DNA from: Streptomyces sp. DH41
Lineage (GTDB): Bacteria > Actinomycetota > Actinomycetes > Streptomycetales > Streptomycetaceae
Assembly: GCF_029813785.1 (NCBI RefSeq)
Contig: NZ_JARVKY010000020.1
Location: forward strand, 62,001-126,000
Length of the DNA: 64,000 nucleotides
Reading direction: 5' to 3'
Shown here: positions 1 to 8,225 of the stretch, piece after piece
Layout: every line of letters begins with the position of its first letter
Numbering within the stretch: position 1 is the stretch's first letter
Program-made: the position numbers and the translations under genes
Notes under the pieces: model-generated
Seen by the model: only the letters and a program-made list of their open reading frames with translations
The model's database searches: none
Told to the model about the DNA's origin: nothing

Positions 1-358
1 GCTCGGACTTGGCCACGCCCCGCAGTTTCAGGGCGAGTTCGATGTTCTTGCCCGCGGTCAGCCACGGGAACAGCGCGTGCTCCTGGAACATCAGGGCCGG
101 CCGCCCGTCCGTGGTGATCGCGCCGGCGCTCGGCTTGTCCAGGCCCGCCACCAGGTTCAGCAGCGTGGACTTGCCGCAGCCGGAGGCCCCCAGGAGGGTG
201 ACGAACTCGCCGGGCGCGACATCGAGGGTGATGTCGTCCAGCACGAGCTGCTGCCCGGCGGGGCCCGGAAACGACTTGGAGACGTGCTCGATCCGGGCGG
301 CGTGCGTGTCCGCCGCGGTGCCCTCGTCGGCCTTGGCGAGGGTCGTGGTCGTGGCCAT
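1..358 (-). CDS. Sulfonate/taurine/nitrate-type ABC transporter ATP-binding protein (3' end beyond window)
   Basis: Partial gene: the ATG (position 358) and about 119 N-terminal residues are inside the window. The visible part has a Walker A motif (GASGCGKST) and the Q-loop region (MFQEHALFPW) typical of SsuB/TauB/NrtD ATPases. A strong ribosome binding site (aggaggtgac) lies just upstream. It follows the binding-protein gene by 36 bp and sits downstream of the sulfate assimilation genes, so organosulfur import is the likely role, with the permease expected beyond the left edge. The substrate cannot be read from the sequence. Confidence 0.9.
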   Translation of the reverse strand, partial: MATTTTLAKADEGTAADTHAARIEHVSKSFPGPAGQQLVLDDITLDVAPGEFVTLLGASGCGKSTLLNLVAGLDKPSAGAITTDGRPALMFQEHALFPWLTAGKNIELALKLRGVAKSE

Positions 359-394
359 GGTCGTCACCTCCTGGGGAATGGTCGGGATCCGGGC

Positions 395-1498
395 CTACTG
401 GACGCCGAGACCGGCGTCGTCGACCGCGGGTTCGCCCTTGGCCTCGAGGACCTTGTTGAGCAGCGTGAGGTCGTAGATGCCCTCGAGGTCGGGCTGCTCC
501 AGCAGGCCCGCCGTGACGGCGTGCTCCGCCTGGGCGTCGAGGGTGGCGGCCAGCGGGTCGTCGGTCAGCCGGATCGACTTCCACGCCGGGTCCAGGACGT
601 CGGCCGGCAGCGCCTTGCCGGTGTCCTTCTCCAACTGCTTGTTGGCCGCGGCCTTGGCGTCGTCGGGGTTGGCCCCGATCCACTCGTTGGTGTCCACGGA
701 GGCCTTCAGCACCGCCTCGACGGCCTTCGGGTGCTCCTCGAGGAACTCCTGCCGCACGATGATGTTCGTGATCACGAACTCCTCGTCCGGCCACAGCGTC
801 GACTCGTCCAGCAGCACCTCGCCGCCCTGGGCGACCAGCCGGGACGCGGTGGGCTCCGGCACCCACGCGCCGTCGACGGACCCGGACTTGAAGGCGTTCG
901 GTGTCACCTTGTTGTCACTGCGGACGACCGTCACGTCGCCCTTGCCGCTCTGCGCGTCGACCTTCCAGCCCTGCTCGGCGATCCAGTTGAGGAACGCGAC
1001 GTCCTGGGTGTTGCCCAGTTGCGGGGTGGCGATGCGCTTGCCCTTGACGTCCTTCAACGACTTGATCTTGTCCGGGTTCACCACCAGCTTCACCCCGCCG
1101 GAGGCCGAACCGCCGATGATGCGCAGGTTCTTGCCGTCCGACTTGGCGTAGCCGTTGATCGCCGGGGACGGGCCGATCCAGCCGATGTCGATCGAGCCGG
1201 AGTTCAGCGCCTCGATCTCGGACGGGCCCGCGTTGAAGACCGCGTATTTCGCCTCGGTGGCGCCCAGCTCCTTCTGGAAGAAGCCCTTCTGGTTGCCGAC
1301 CAGGGGAGTCGCGTGGGTGACGTTGCCGAAGTAGCCGATCCGGACGGAGTCGAGACCGTCGATCTTCTCGGCGCCCGCCGCGACCTTCGCGGTGTCGTCG
1401 TCCTTGGCCTGCGAGCCGTACCCGCAGCCGGCGAGGGCCAGCAGCGGGAGGGCGGCAAGGACCGCGAGGGCGCGGCGCGGGGCGGTGGTGGCAGGCAC
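395..1498 (-). CDS. Sulfonate/taurine-type ABC transporter substrate-binding lipoprotein
   Basis: 367 aa from a GTG preceded by GAGAGG. An in-frame start at 1531 would add 11 residues and cannot be excluded. The N-terminus is a lipoprotein signal: arginines, a hydrophobic stretch and the lipobox LALAGC. The mature part reads as an NMT1/SsuA-like periplasmic-binding fold (RIGYFGNVTHATPLV near the start, IDIGWIGPSPAINGY, then VVNPDKIKSLKDVKGKRIA). It should capture an organosulfonate or similar anion outside the membrane and hand it to the permease. It lies 36 bp upstream of the ATPase and 238 bp downstream of cysN, so it may have its own promoter in that gap; I see no clear promoter or terminator there. 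Confidence 0.9.
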   Translation of the reverse strand: MPATTAPRRALAVLAALPLLALAGCGYGSQAKDDDTAKVAAGAEKIDGLDSVRIGYFGNVTHATPLVGNQKGFFQKELGATEAKYAVFNAGPSEIEALNSGSIDIGWIGPSPAINGYAKSDGKNLRIIGGSASGGVKLVVNPDKIKSLKDVKGKRIATPQLGNTQDVAFLNWIAEQGWKVDAQSGKGDVTVVRSDNKVTPNAFKSGSVDGAWVPEPTASRLVAQGGEVLLDESTLWPDEEFVITNIIVRQEFLEEHPKAVEAVLKASVDTNEWIGANPDDAKAAANKQLEKDTGKALPADVLDPAWKSIRLTDDPLAATLDAQAEHAVTAGLLEQPDLEGIYDLTLLNKVLEAKGEPAVDDAGLGVQ

Positions 1499-1736
1499 GG
1501 GAGGTGTTCCTCTCGTTGGCCCGGCGGTCACGCCTGTCGGTTCGTCCGAGGTTCAGGTCGTGGCCGGGAGGTCGGCAGGTCTTCGGCTGTGCGGGTGGGG
1601 GGCGTGGGCGCGCGTGCGGTGCGCGTACGTCAGCGCGCACATCGCGCCACTCCGCCCTGCCCGCTGCCGAGGACGCCGCTGCCTACGCGGCCGCCCTCCT
1701 TCGCGAACGTGGAGTAGAAGTCGGGGGAGCACATGC

Positions 1737-3089
1737 TCAGAAGTCCCACCCGTCGTCCGCCTCGTCCTTGACCGGCTCCGGCGTGGCGAAGGACTCACCG
1801 GCCATGCCGGCGGTGAGCGTGGTGCCGTCGCTCGGGTCGATCAGGATGAACGAACCGGTGCGGCGCGAGTCGGCGTAGGAGTCGGCGGGCAGCGGCTCCG
1901 CCGTACGGATCTTCACCCGGCCGATGTCGTTGGCGGCGAGCTGCCCGGGGTGCGGGTGCAGCGACAGGTCGTCCAGGGTGAGCCGGGCCGGGATGTCCTT
2001 GACGATCGCCTTGACCGTGCGGGTGCCGTGCTTGAGCAGGACCCGGTGGCCGACGGTGAGCGGCGTGTCGGCGACGTGGCAGACGGTGGCCTCGACGTCC
2101 TGGGTGGTGGCCGGCGCGTCCTTGCTGGGCACGATCAGGTCGCCGCGCGAGACGTCGATGTCGTCCTGGAGCAGCAGCGTCACCGACTGCGGCGTCCAGG
2201 CGACGTCGACCGGTTCGCCCAGCAGGTCGATGCCGGACACCGTCGAGGTACGGCCCGAGGGCAGGACGGTGACCTCGTCGCCGACGCGGAAGGTGCCGGC
2301 GGCGATCTGGCCCGCGTAGCCGCGGTAGTCGGGGTGCTCGGCGGACTGCGGCCGGATCACGTACTGCACGGGCAGCCGGGCGTGGCAGTGCGCCAGGTCG
2401 TGGCTGACCGGGACGGTCTCCAGGTGCTCCAGCACGGTCGGGCCGCCGTACCAGTCCATCGTCGCGGACGGCTCCACCACGTTGTCACCGGCGAGTGCCG
2501 AGATGGGGATCGCGGTGACCTCCGGGACGCCCAGCTCGGTCGCGTACGCCGTGAACTCCTCGGCGATGGCGGCGAACACGGGCTCCTCGTAGTCGACCAG
2601 GTCCATCTTGTTGACGGCGAGGACGACGTGCGGGACCCGCAGCAGGGCGGCGATCGCGGCGTGCCGGCGGGTCTGCTCGACCACGCCGTTGCGGGCGTCG
2701 ACCAGGATCACCGTCAGCTCGGCCGTGGAGGCGCCGGTGACCATGTTCCGGGTGTACTGCACGTGCCCGGGGGTGTCGGCCAGGATGAACCGGCGGCGCG
2801 GGGTGGCGAAGTAGCGGTAGGCCACGTCGATGGTGATGCCCTGCTCGCGCTCGGCCCGCAGGCCGTCGGTGAGCAGCGCGAGGTCCGGGGCCTCCTGGCC
2901 GCGGCTCGCGGAGGCCCGCTCAACGGCCTCCAGCTGGTCGACGAGGACCGACTTGGAGTCGTGCAGCAGACGGCCGACCAGGGTGGACTTGCCGTCGTCG
3001 ACGGACCCGGCGGTGGCGAACCGCAGCAGGGTGGTCTCCGAGAGCTGCCAGGCCGCCGGCGGCTCGGTGGGTTCGATGGTGCTGGTCAT
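1737..3089 (-). CDS. cysN: Sulfate adenylyltransferase subunit 1 (GTPase subunit)
   Basis: 450 aa. It is the GTPase that drives ATP sulfurylase, which makes adenosine 5'-phosphosulfate (APS) from sulfate and ATP. Translation-factor GTPase motifs are present in order: GSVDDGKST (G1), GITIDVAYRYF (G2), DTPGHVQYT (G3) and NKMDLVD (G4), followed by EF-Tu-like beta-barrel domains. The size is normal for an actinobacterial CysN without a fused kinase, which agrees with the separate cysC here. The ATG lies 2 bp after the cysD stop, so the two subunits are co-translated. It is the last gene of the linked sulfur chain. Confidence 0.97.
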   Translation of the reverse strand: MTSTIEPTEPPAAWQLSETTLLRFATAGSVDDGKSTLVGRLLHDSKSVLVDQLEAVERASASRGQEAPDLALLTDGLRAEREQGITIDVAYRYFATPRRRFILADTPGHVQYTRNMVTGASTAELTVILVDARNGVVEQTRRHAAIAALLRVPHVVLAVNKMDLVDYEEPVFAAIAEEFTAYATELGVPEVTAIPISALAGDNVVEPSATMDWYGGPTVLEHLETVPVSHDLAHCHARLPVQYVIRPQSAEHPDYRGYAGQIAAGTFRVGDEVTVLPSGRTSTVSGIDLLGEPVDVAWTPQSVTLLLQDDIDVSRGDLIVPSKDAPATTQDVEATVCHVADTPLTVGHRVLLKHGTRTVKAIVKDIPARLTLDDLSLHPHPGQLAANDIGRVKIRTAEPLPADSYADSRRTGSFILIDPSDGTTLTAGMAGESFATPEPVKDEADDGWDF

Positions 3090-3091
3090 CT

Positions 3092-4030
3092 TTAGAAGTA
3101 CCCCTCGCGCTTGCGGTCTTCCATCGCGGCCTCGGACATCTTGTCGTCGGCGCGGGTGGCGCCGCGCTCGGTGAGCCGGGAGACGGCGATCTCGGCGATC
3201 ACCTTCTCGATGCTGTCGGCGTCCGAGTCGACGGCTCCGGTGCAGGACATGTCGCCGACGGTGCGGTAGCGCACCCGCCGCTTGACCACCGTCTCGTCGT
3301 CCTTCGGCCCGCCCCACTCGCCGGCCGTCAGCCACATCCCGCCGCGCCCGAAGACCTCGCGCTCGTGGGCGTAGTAGATCGCCGGCAGTTCGATGCCCTC
3401 GCGGGCGATGTACTGCCACACGTCGAGCTCGGTCCAGTTGGACAGCGGGAAGACCCGGACGTGCTCGCCGGGGGCGTGCCGGCCGTTGTACAGGTTCCAC
3501 AGCTCGGGGCGCTGGCGGCGCGGGTCCCACTGGGAGAACTCGTCCCGCAGCGAGAACACCCGCTCCTTCGCCCGCGCCTTCTCCTCGTCGCGGCGCCCGC
3601 CGCCGAAGACGGCGTCGAACTTCTCCGCCTGGATCTTCTCGGTCAGCGGCAGCGTCTGCAGCGGGTTGCGCGTCCCGTCGGGCCGCTCGCGCAGCACCCC
3701 CCGGTCGATGTAGTCCTGCACGGAGGCGACGTGCAGCCGCAGCCCGTGCTTCTCCACCGTACGGTCGCGGTAGTCGAGGACCTCGGGGAAGTTGTGCCCG
3801 GTGTCCACGTGCAGCAGGGAGAACGGCACCGCGGCGGGGGCGAACGCCTTCAGCGCCAGGTGCAGCATGAGGATGGAGTCCTTGCCGCCGGAGAAGAGGA
3901 TCACCGGCCGTTCGAACTCGCCCGCCACCTCGCGGAAGATGTGCACCGCCTCGGACTCGAGGGCGTCGAGGTGGGAGAGGGCGTACGGGCCGGCCGAACC
4001 CTTCTCCACTGTGGCCACGGTCGTCGTCAT
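3092..4030 (-). CDS. cysD: Sulfate adenylyltransferase subunit 2
   Basis: 312 aa. Catalytic PP-loop ATP pyrophosphatase subunit of ATP sulfurylase; it adenylylates sulfate with help from CysN. The PP-loop is visible as FSGGKDSILMLHLA, followed by HVDTGHNFPEVLDYRD and the conserved GGGRRDEEKARAKER segment. Length and the C-terminal EGYF ending fit the family. Its ATG overlaps the cysC stop (ATGA), and cysN starts 2 bp after its own stop. Confidence 0.97.
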   Translation of the reverse strand: MTTTVATVEKGSAGPYALSHLDALESEAVHIFREVAGEFERPVILFSGGKDSILMLHLALKAFAPAAVPFSLLHVDTGHNFPEVLDYRDRTVEKHGLRLHVASVQDYIDRGVLRERPDGTRNPLQTLPLTEKIQAEKFDAVFGGGRRDEEKARAKERVFSLRDEFSQWDPRRQRPELWNLYNGRHAPGEHVRVFPLSNWTELDVWQYIAREGIELPAIYYAHEREVFGRGGMWLTAGEWGGPKDDETVVKRRVRYRTVGDMSCTGAVDSDADSIEKVIAEIAVSRLTERGATRADDKMSEAAMEDRKREGYF

Positions 4031-4605
4031 GCCAGTCCCCTTTCGGTGAGCAGGGCGTGGACCGCCGCGGCGGACTCCTGGACGGTCTGGTCCTGCGACT
4101 CGATGCGCAGGTCGGGCTTGACGGGCTCCTCGTACGGGTCGTCGACGCCGGTGAGCCCCGTCAGCTCACCCGCGGCCTGCTTGGCGTACAGGCCCTTCAC
4201 GTCGCGCACCGAACACACCTCGACCGGGGTGGCCACGTGCACCTCCACGTAGGCCGTGCCGTTCGCCTCGTGGCGCCCCCGGACCGCGTCCCGGCTGTCC
4301 GCGTACGGCGCGATCACCGGGACCAGCGCCGTGACGCCGTTGCGGGCGAGCAGTTCGGCGACGAAACCGATGCGCTGCACGTTGGTGTGCCGGTCCGCAC
4401 GGTCGAAGCCGAGGCCCGCCGAGAGGAACTCGCGGATCTCGTCGCCGTCCAGGACCTCGACGCGGTGGCCCTGCTCGCGGAGCCGGCCGGCCAGTTCGTG
4501 GGCGATGGTGGTCTTGCCGGCGCTCGGCAGACCCGTGAGCCAGACGGTGGCTCCGGTCGTCACGTGGTTCTCCCTGGTTCTCGAAGGTCCGGTGGTCGTC
4601 GTCAT
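4027..4605 (-). CDS. cysC: Adenylylsulfate (APS) kinase
   Basis: 192 aa. It phosphorylates APS to PAPS using ATP. The P-loop is GLPSAGKTT; the APS-kinase hallmark LDGDEIREFLSAGLGF and the lid segment KGLYAKQAAGE are present. The ATG at 4605 is 1 bp after the cysH stop; a GTG at 4563 (VTTGATVWLTG) is an alternative start because the first 14 residues are not conserved-looking. The gene sits between an APS reductase and ATP sulfurylase, so PAPS made here may feed sulfotransfer reactions rather than sulfite production. That last point is inference. Confidence 0.95.
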   Translation of the reverse strand: MTTTTGPSRTRENHVTTGATVWLTGLPSAGKTTIAHELAGRLREQGHRVEVLDGDEIREFLSAGLGFDRADRHTNVQRIGFVAELLARNGVTALVPVIAPYADSRDAVRGRHEANGTAYVEVHVATPVEVCSVRDVKGLYAKQAAGELTGLTGVDDPYEEPVKPDLRIESQDQTVQESAAAVHALLTERGLA

Positions 4606-4606
4606 G

Positions 4607-5317
4607 TCAGCCGTGCAGTCCGCACTCGGTCTTGGAGCGGCCCGCCCAGCGTCCGGCGCGGGAGTCCTCGCCCTCCAGCACACGGCGGGTGCAGGGCGCG
4701 CAGCCCACGGAGGCATAGCCGTCCATCAGCAGCGGGTTGGTGAGGACCCCGTGCTCGGCGACGTACGCTTGCACATCTTCCTGTGACCACCGTGCGATGG
4801 GGGAGACCTTCACCTTCCCCCGCTTCTCGTCCCAGCCGACCACCGGAGTGTTCGCCCGGGTCTCGGACTCGTCGCGGCGCAGACCGGTCGCCCAGGCCTG
4901 GTAGCCCTTCAGGCCTTCCTCCAGCGGACGCACCTTCCGCAGCGCGCAGCACAGGTCGGGGTCGCGGTCGTGCAGCTTCGGGCCGTACTCGGCGTCCTGC
5001 TCGGCGACCGTCTGGCGCGGGGTGAGCGTGATGACGTTGACGTCCATCACGGCCTCCACCGCGTCCCGGGTGCCGATGGTCTCCGGGAAGTGGTAGCCGG
5101 TGTCGAGGAACACCACGTCCACGCCGGGCAGTGCGCGGGAGGCGAGGTGGGCGACGACCGCGTCCTCCATCGAGGAGGTCACGCAGAAGCGGCTGCCGAA
5201 CGTCTCGGCGGCCCACCGGAGGATCTCCAGGGCGGAGGCGTCCTCCAGCTCACGGCCCGCCCGCTCGGCGAGCGCCTTGAGATCCCCGGTCGTACGTTCT
5301 TCCTGAACCGCCGTCAT
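4607..5317 (-). CDS. cysH: Phosphoadenylyl/adenylyl-sulfate reductase
   Basis: 236 aa. It reduces APS (or PAPS) to sulfite with thioredoxin. The PP-loop-related N-terminal segment (CVTSSMEDAVVAHLA), the DTGYHFPET motif and the C-terminal ECGLHG are visible. The paired cysteines (DLCCALRK and GCAPCTRR) are the four ligands of the [4Fe-4S] cluster found in APS-type reductases, so APS is the more likely substrate. The ATG at 5317 overlaps the stop of the small zinc-ribbon gene (ATGA), indicating translational coupling. Confidence 0.96.
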   Translation of the reverse strand: MTAVQEERTTGDLKALAERAGRELEDASALEILRWAAETFGSRFCVTSSMEDAVVAHLASRALPGVDVVFLDTGYHFPETIGTRDAVEAVMDVNVITLTPRQTVAEQDAEYGPKLHDRDPDLCCALRKVRPLEEGLKGYQAWATGLRRDESETRANTPVVGWDEKRGKVKVSPIARWSQEDVQAYVAEHGVLTNPLLMDGYASVGCAPCTRRVLEGEDSRAGRWAGRSKTECGLHG

Positions 5318-5493
5318 ATCGGTTCCCCTCCCGTGGAGTTGGGCTGAAGACCTCGGGCGAGCAGTCCGAGGAACTTCAACTGGAATGCGCGGTTGCACGC
5401 CCCGCATTCCCAGGCGCCATGGCCCTGCTCACCCGGACGCAGGTCCTCGTCGCCGCAGTAGGGGCAGTAGAAGGGCGCGGCGCGCTCGCTCAC
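5314..5493 (-). CDS. Small zinc-ribbon protein in the cys operon
   Basis: 59 aa, starting with GTG at 5493. The gene is locked between neighbours: its GTGA overlaps the sulfite reductase stop and its stop overlaps the cysH start (ATGA). It has two CxxC knuckles, CPYCG near residue 10 and CGAC near residue 30, separated by 17 residues, which is the layout of a zinc ribbon. The remainder (RAFQLKFLGLL) is short and without a recognisable domain. S. coelicolor has a small gene at the corresponding place, as I recall. A role in handing electrons or substrate to the reductases, or in metal supply, is possible, but function is unknown. Confidence 0.85.
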   Translation of the reverse strand: MSERAAPFYCPYCGDEDLRPGEQGHGAWECGACNRAFQLKFLGLLARGLQPNSTGGEPI

Positions 5494-7187
5494 GACAGGG
5501 CCTCCTCGGAGGCGCGGGCCGCCCAGGTGGCGAAGCGCTCGCCGTCCTCGCGCTCGGCCTGGTAGCGCGTCAGAACGCGCTCCACGTAGTCCGGCAGCTC
5601 CTCCGCCGTGACCTTCAGGCCGCGCACCTTGCGGCCGAAGCCCGGTTCCAGGCCGAGCGCGCCGCCCAGGTGCACCTGATAGCCCTCGACCTGCTCGCCC
5701 CGGTCGTTCAGGACCAGCTGGCCCTTGAGACCGATGTCCGCGGTCTGGATGCGGGCGCAGGCGTTCGGGCAGCCGTTGAGGTTGATGGTGAGGGGCTCGT
5801 CGAACTCCGGGAGGCGGCGCTCCAGCTCGTCGATCAGCGAGGCGCCGCGCGCCTTGGTCTCGACGATGGCGAGCTTGCAGAACTCGATGCCGGTGCAGGC
5901 CATGGTGCCGCGCCGGAAGGTGGAGGGCCGGGCGGTGAGGTCCAGCGCCTCCAGGGACTCCACCAGGGAGTCGACCTGCCCCTCCTCGACATCGAGGACG
6001 ATCATCTTCTGCTCGACCGTGGTGCGCACCCGGCCCGAGCCGTGCGCCTCCGCCAGGTCGGCGACCTTCGTCAGGATCGTGCCGTCGACGCGGCCGACGC
6101 GCGGGGCGAAGCCGACGTAGTAGCGGCCGTCCCGCTGCCGGTGCACGCCGATGTGGTCGCGCCAGCGGCTGGTCGGGTCGGCGGGCGCCGGTCCGTCGGT
6201 CAGCTTCCGCTTCAGGTACTCGTCCTCCAGCACCTGGCGGAACTTCTCCGGGCCCCAGTCGGCGACCAGGAACTTCAGGCGGGCGCGGTTGCGCAGCCGC
6301 CGGTAGCCGTAGTCGCGGAAGATGGAGATGACGCCCTCGTAGACGTCGGGCACGTCATCGATGGGCACCCAGGCGCCGAGGCGCACGCCCAGCTTGGGGT
6401 TGGTGGACAGGCCGCCGCCGACCCACAGGTCGAAGCCCGGCCCGTGCTCGGGGTGTTCGACGCCGACGAACGCCACGTCGTTGATCTCGTGCACCACGTC
6501 CAGCACCGGCGACCCGGAGATCGCGGTCTTGAACTTCCGGGGGAGGTTCGAGTACGCCGGGTTGTTCAGGACCCGGCGCTTCATCTCCTCCAGGGCCGGC
6601 GTGCCGTCGATGATCTCGTCCTCGGCGATGCCCGCGACCGGGGAGCCGATCATCACGCGGGGTGTGTCGCCGCAGGCGGTGACCGTGGACAGGCCGACGG
6701 CCTCCAGACGCTCCCAGATCTCGGGCACGTCCTCGATGCGGATCCAGTGGTACTGGACGTTCTGCCGGTCGGTGATGTCGGCCGTGCCGCGCGCGAACTC
6801 CTGCGAGATCTCGCCGATGACGCGCAGCTGCGCGGTGGTCAGCGCGCCGCCGTCGATGCGGACCCGCAGCATGAAGTAGCTGTCGTCCAGCTCCTCCGGC
6901 TCCAGGACGGCCGTCTTTCCGCCGTCGATGCCCTGCTTGCGCTGGGTGTACAGCCCCCACCAGCGCATCCGTCCACGCAGGTCACTGGGGTCGATCGAGT
7001 CGAAACCCCGCTTGGAGTAGATCGTCTCAATACGTGTCCGCACATTGAGACCGTCGTCGTCCTTCTTGACTTGCTCGTTGCCGTTGAGCGGGGTGAAGTG
7101 ACCGACCGCCCACTGACCCTCGCCGCGGTGACGGCTCACCTTGCGGCGGGGGGTCGCGGCAGCAGGATTCGGCGGCGTGGCGGCCAT
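5490..7187 (-). CDS. sir: Ferredoxin-dependent sulfite reductase (siroheme, [4Fe-4S])
   Basis: 565 aa. It reduces sulfite to sulfide by six electrons. Family hallmarks are present: two repeated ferredoxin-like/siroheme domains, TACGDTPR, and the paired cluster-siroheme ligands CTGIEFC and GCPNAC. The start at 7187 (MAATPPNPAA) is chosen because AAGGA lies 10 bp upstream; a longer frame up to 7274 lacks support. It is the first structural gene after the leader peptide, and its stop overlaps the GTG of the zinc-ribbon gene. Nitrite reductase relatives share the fold, but the sulfur operon context decides. Confidence 0.95.
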   Translation of the reverse strand: MAATPPNPAAATPRRKVSRHRGEGQWAVGHFTPLNGNEQVKKDDDGLNVRTRIETIYSKRGFDSIDPSDLRGRMRWWGLYTQRKQGIDGGKTAVLEPEELDDSYFMLRVRIDGGALTTAQLRVIGEISQEFARGTADITDRQNVQYHWIRIEDVPEIWERLEAVGLSTVTACGDTPRVMIGSPVAGIAEDEIIDGTPALEEMKRRVLNNPAYSNLPRKFKTAISGSPVLDVVHEINDVAFVGVEHPEHGPGFDLWVGGGLSTNPKLGVRLGAWVPIDDVPDVYEGVISIFRDYGYRRLRNRARLKFLVADWGPEKFRQVLEDEYLKRKLTDGPAPADPTSRWRDHIGVHRQRDGRYYVGFAPRVGRVDGTILTKVADLAEAHGSGRVRTTVEQKMIVLDVEEGQVDSLVESLEALDLTARPSTFRRGTMACTGIEFCKLAIVETKARGASLIDELERRLPEFDEPLTINLNGCPNACARIQTADIGLKGQLVLNDRGEQVEGYQVHLGGALGLEPGFGRKVRGLKVTAEELPDYVERVLTRYQAEREDGERFATWAARASEEALS

Positions 7188-7325
7188 GGATGACACGTCC
7201 TTCAAGGCAGACGGAAAGCGGCTCTGACCTGCACGCATGGCGCATGGCACGCGTGTGGCATCCCTGCGCTTCATTGCGCGGGAATCAGGCGAATGGGGGA
7301 AATCCGATAGTGCTGGAGGGAGCTC

Positions 7326-7409
7326 TCAGCGGACCGGACAGATGGCGCTGGACATGCGGCCGAGGTCGACGTGCCGCCGACTCACCAAGGCAATTCCAGT
7401 TCCAGGCAT
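7326..7409 (-). CDS. Putative regulatory leader peptide of the sulfur operon
   Basis: 27-codon reading frame on the minus strand, ATG at 7409 and TGA at 7326-7328, ending 138 bp before the sulfite reductase start. The C-terminal part reads SRRHVDLGRMSSAICPVR. I recognise this pattern (RRHVDL, then SSAIC with a near-terminal cysteine) as a small-peptide family annotated as a putative leader upstream of sulfur genes in actinobacteria. The arrangement suggests that stalling or slow translation at the cysteine codon, or peptide-dependent attenuation, tunes the downstream genes. The frame and position are seen; the mechanism is inferred. Confidence 0.75.
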   Translation of the reverse strand: MPGTGIALVSRRHVDLGRMSSAICPVR

Positions 7410-7431
7410 GGCGGAAGCCTGGCACGGCGAT

Positions 7432-7465
7432 CTGGACACAGTCCAGCTTCGTCCAGAAAGTGGAC
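7432..7465. promoter_or_regulatory. Two tandem inverted repeats upstream of the sulfur leader peptide
   Basis: CTGGAC-ACA-GTCCAG (7432-7446) and GTCCA-GAAAG-TGGAC (7451-7465) are adjacent palindromes sharing the GTCCA half-site. They lie between the upstream terminator and the leader peptide start, exactly where the promoter of the minus-strand sulfur operon must be. They could bind a sulfur-status regulator. No clear -10/-35 hexamers could be assigned. Confidence 0.45.
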
Positions 7466-7497
7466 ACCCCTGTCTCGTGAACCGAGACAGGGGTGTC
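7463..7497. terminator. Strong intrinsic terminator hairpin
   Basis: Perfect 15-bp inverted repeat, GACACCCCTGTCTCG then a 5-nt loop then its exact complement. It lies just after the 3' end of the GNAT gene and just before the sulfur operon control region, so it insulates the operon from upstream transcription. There is no long T tract, as is usual in Streptomyces. Confidence 0.8.
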
Positions 7498-7546
7498 GTG
7501 GGTCACAGGACGGCCCCCGGGGAGGGGCCGGTGGCCGGTCGGTCGG

Positions 7547-8119
7547 TCAGGCGGGGAACGCTCCGGGCCAGGGCCCCGGCGTGGCCACCTCCGCCTCCTC
7601 CTCGACCTTGGTGTCGAACAGGCGGAAGCCGCGGCGCCGGTAGTTGTCCATCGCGTACGCGCCGTCCTTGCTGCACGTGTGCAGCCACACCCGCTTGGTC
7701 GTGGCCAGGCCGGGCCACCGGTCCGCCAGGTCCCAGGCGCGGGCGGCGCCGTACGAGAGCAGGTGGCCGCCGATGCGCCGGCCCCGGAAGGCCGGGATCA
7801 GGCCGAAGTACTCGATCTCCACGACCCCGTCGTCCCCGGACGTCAGCTCCACGTACCCGGCGGGGGTGCCGTGGTCGTAGGCGACCCAGGTCTCCACGCC
7901 GGGCCGCTCCAGGTGTTCCCGCCAGCGCGCGTGGCTCCAGCCGAGCCGGTCCGTCCAGCGGATGTCGCCACCGACCGAGGCGTACAGGAAGCGGCTGAAC
8001 TCGGGGGAGGGCACCTCGGAGCGGACGATCCGGACGTCCCCCTCCGGTGCGGCGGCCGGCAGCAGATCGGTCGGCGCCGTCTGCTCCAGGGACCAGGTGG
8101 TCACGGCGATGTGGGTCAT
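7547..8119 (-). CDS. GNAT-family N-acetyltransferase
   Basis: 190 aa from ATG at 8119; a longer frame to 8167 has no better start. The GNAT acetyl-CoA site is visible as IPAFRGRRIGGHLL (motif A, RGRRIGG), preceded by the beta-strand VVEIEYFGLIP. The family moves an acetyl group from acetyl-CoA to an amine; the acceptor here cannot be predicted. The gene is monocistronic between a GC-rich palindrome (8202-8213) and the strong hairpin at 7463-7497. Confidence 0.85.
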   Translation of the reverse strand: MTHIAVTTWSLEQTAPTDLLPAAAPEGDVRIVRSEVPSPEFSRFLYASVGGDIRWTDRLGWSHARWREHLERPGVETWVAYDHGTPAGYVELTSGDDGVVEIEYFGLIPAFRGRRIGGHLLSYGAARAWDLADRWPGLATTKRVWLHTCSKDGAYAMDNYRRRGFRLFDTKVEEEAEVATPGPWPGAFPA

Positions 8120-8225
8120 GACGGTCAGGGAATCATCCGGTCCGCGGATCTGTCGATCCCCGCCCACGCGGGGGCCCGCGCGGCCCGGGGACCTCGACGC
8201 ACCCCGCGCGGGGGGCCGGTGGCCG

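Noticed and set aside
1499..1736. Second leader peptide upstream of the sulfonate transporter genes
   Set aside because: A short frame with a cysteine is present (MCALTYAHR), but it lacks the RRHVDL-type pattern and a ribosome binding site.
1392..3095. 567-aa plus-strand frame over cysN
   Set aside because: Antisense shadow of a clear cysN; no ribosome binding site or recognisable protein.
8202..8213. CCCCGCGCGGGG palindrome as terminator of the secreted-protein gene
   Set aside because: The stem is only 4 bp with a 4-nt loop or a plain palindrome; too weak in this GC content to call.
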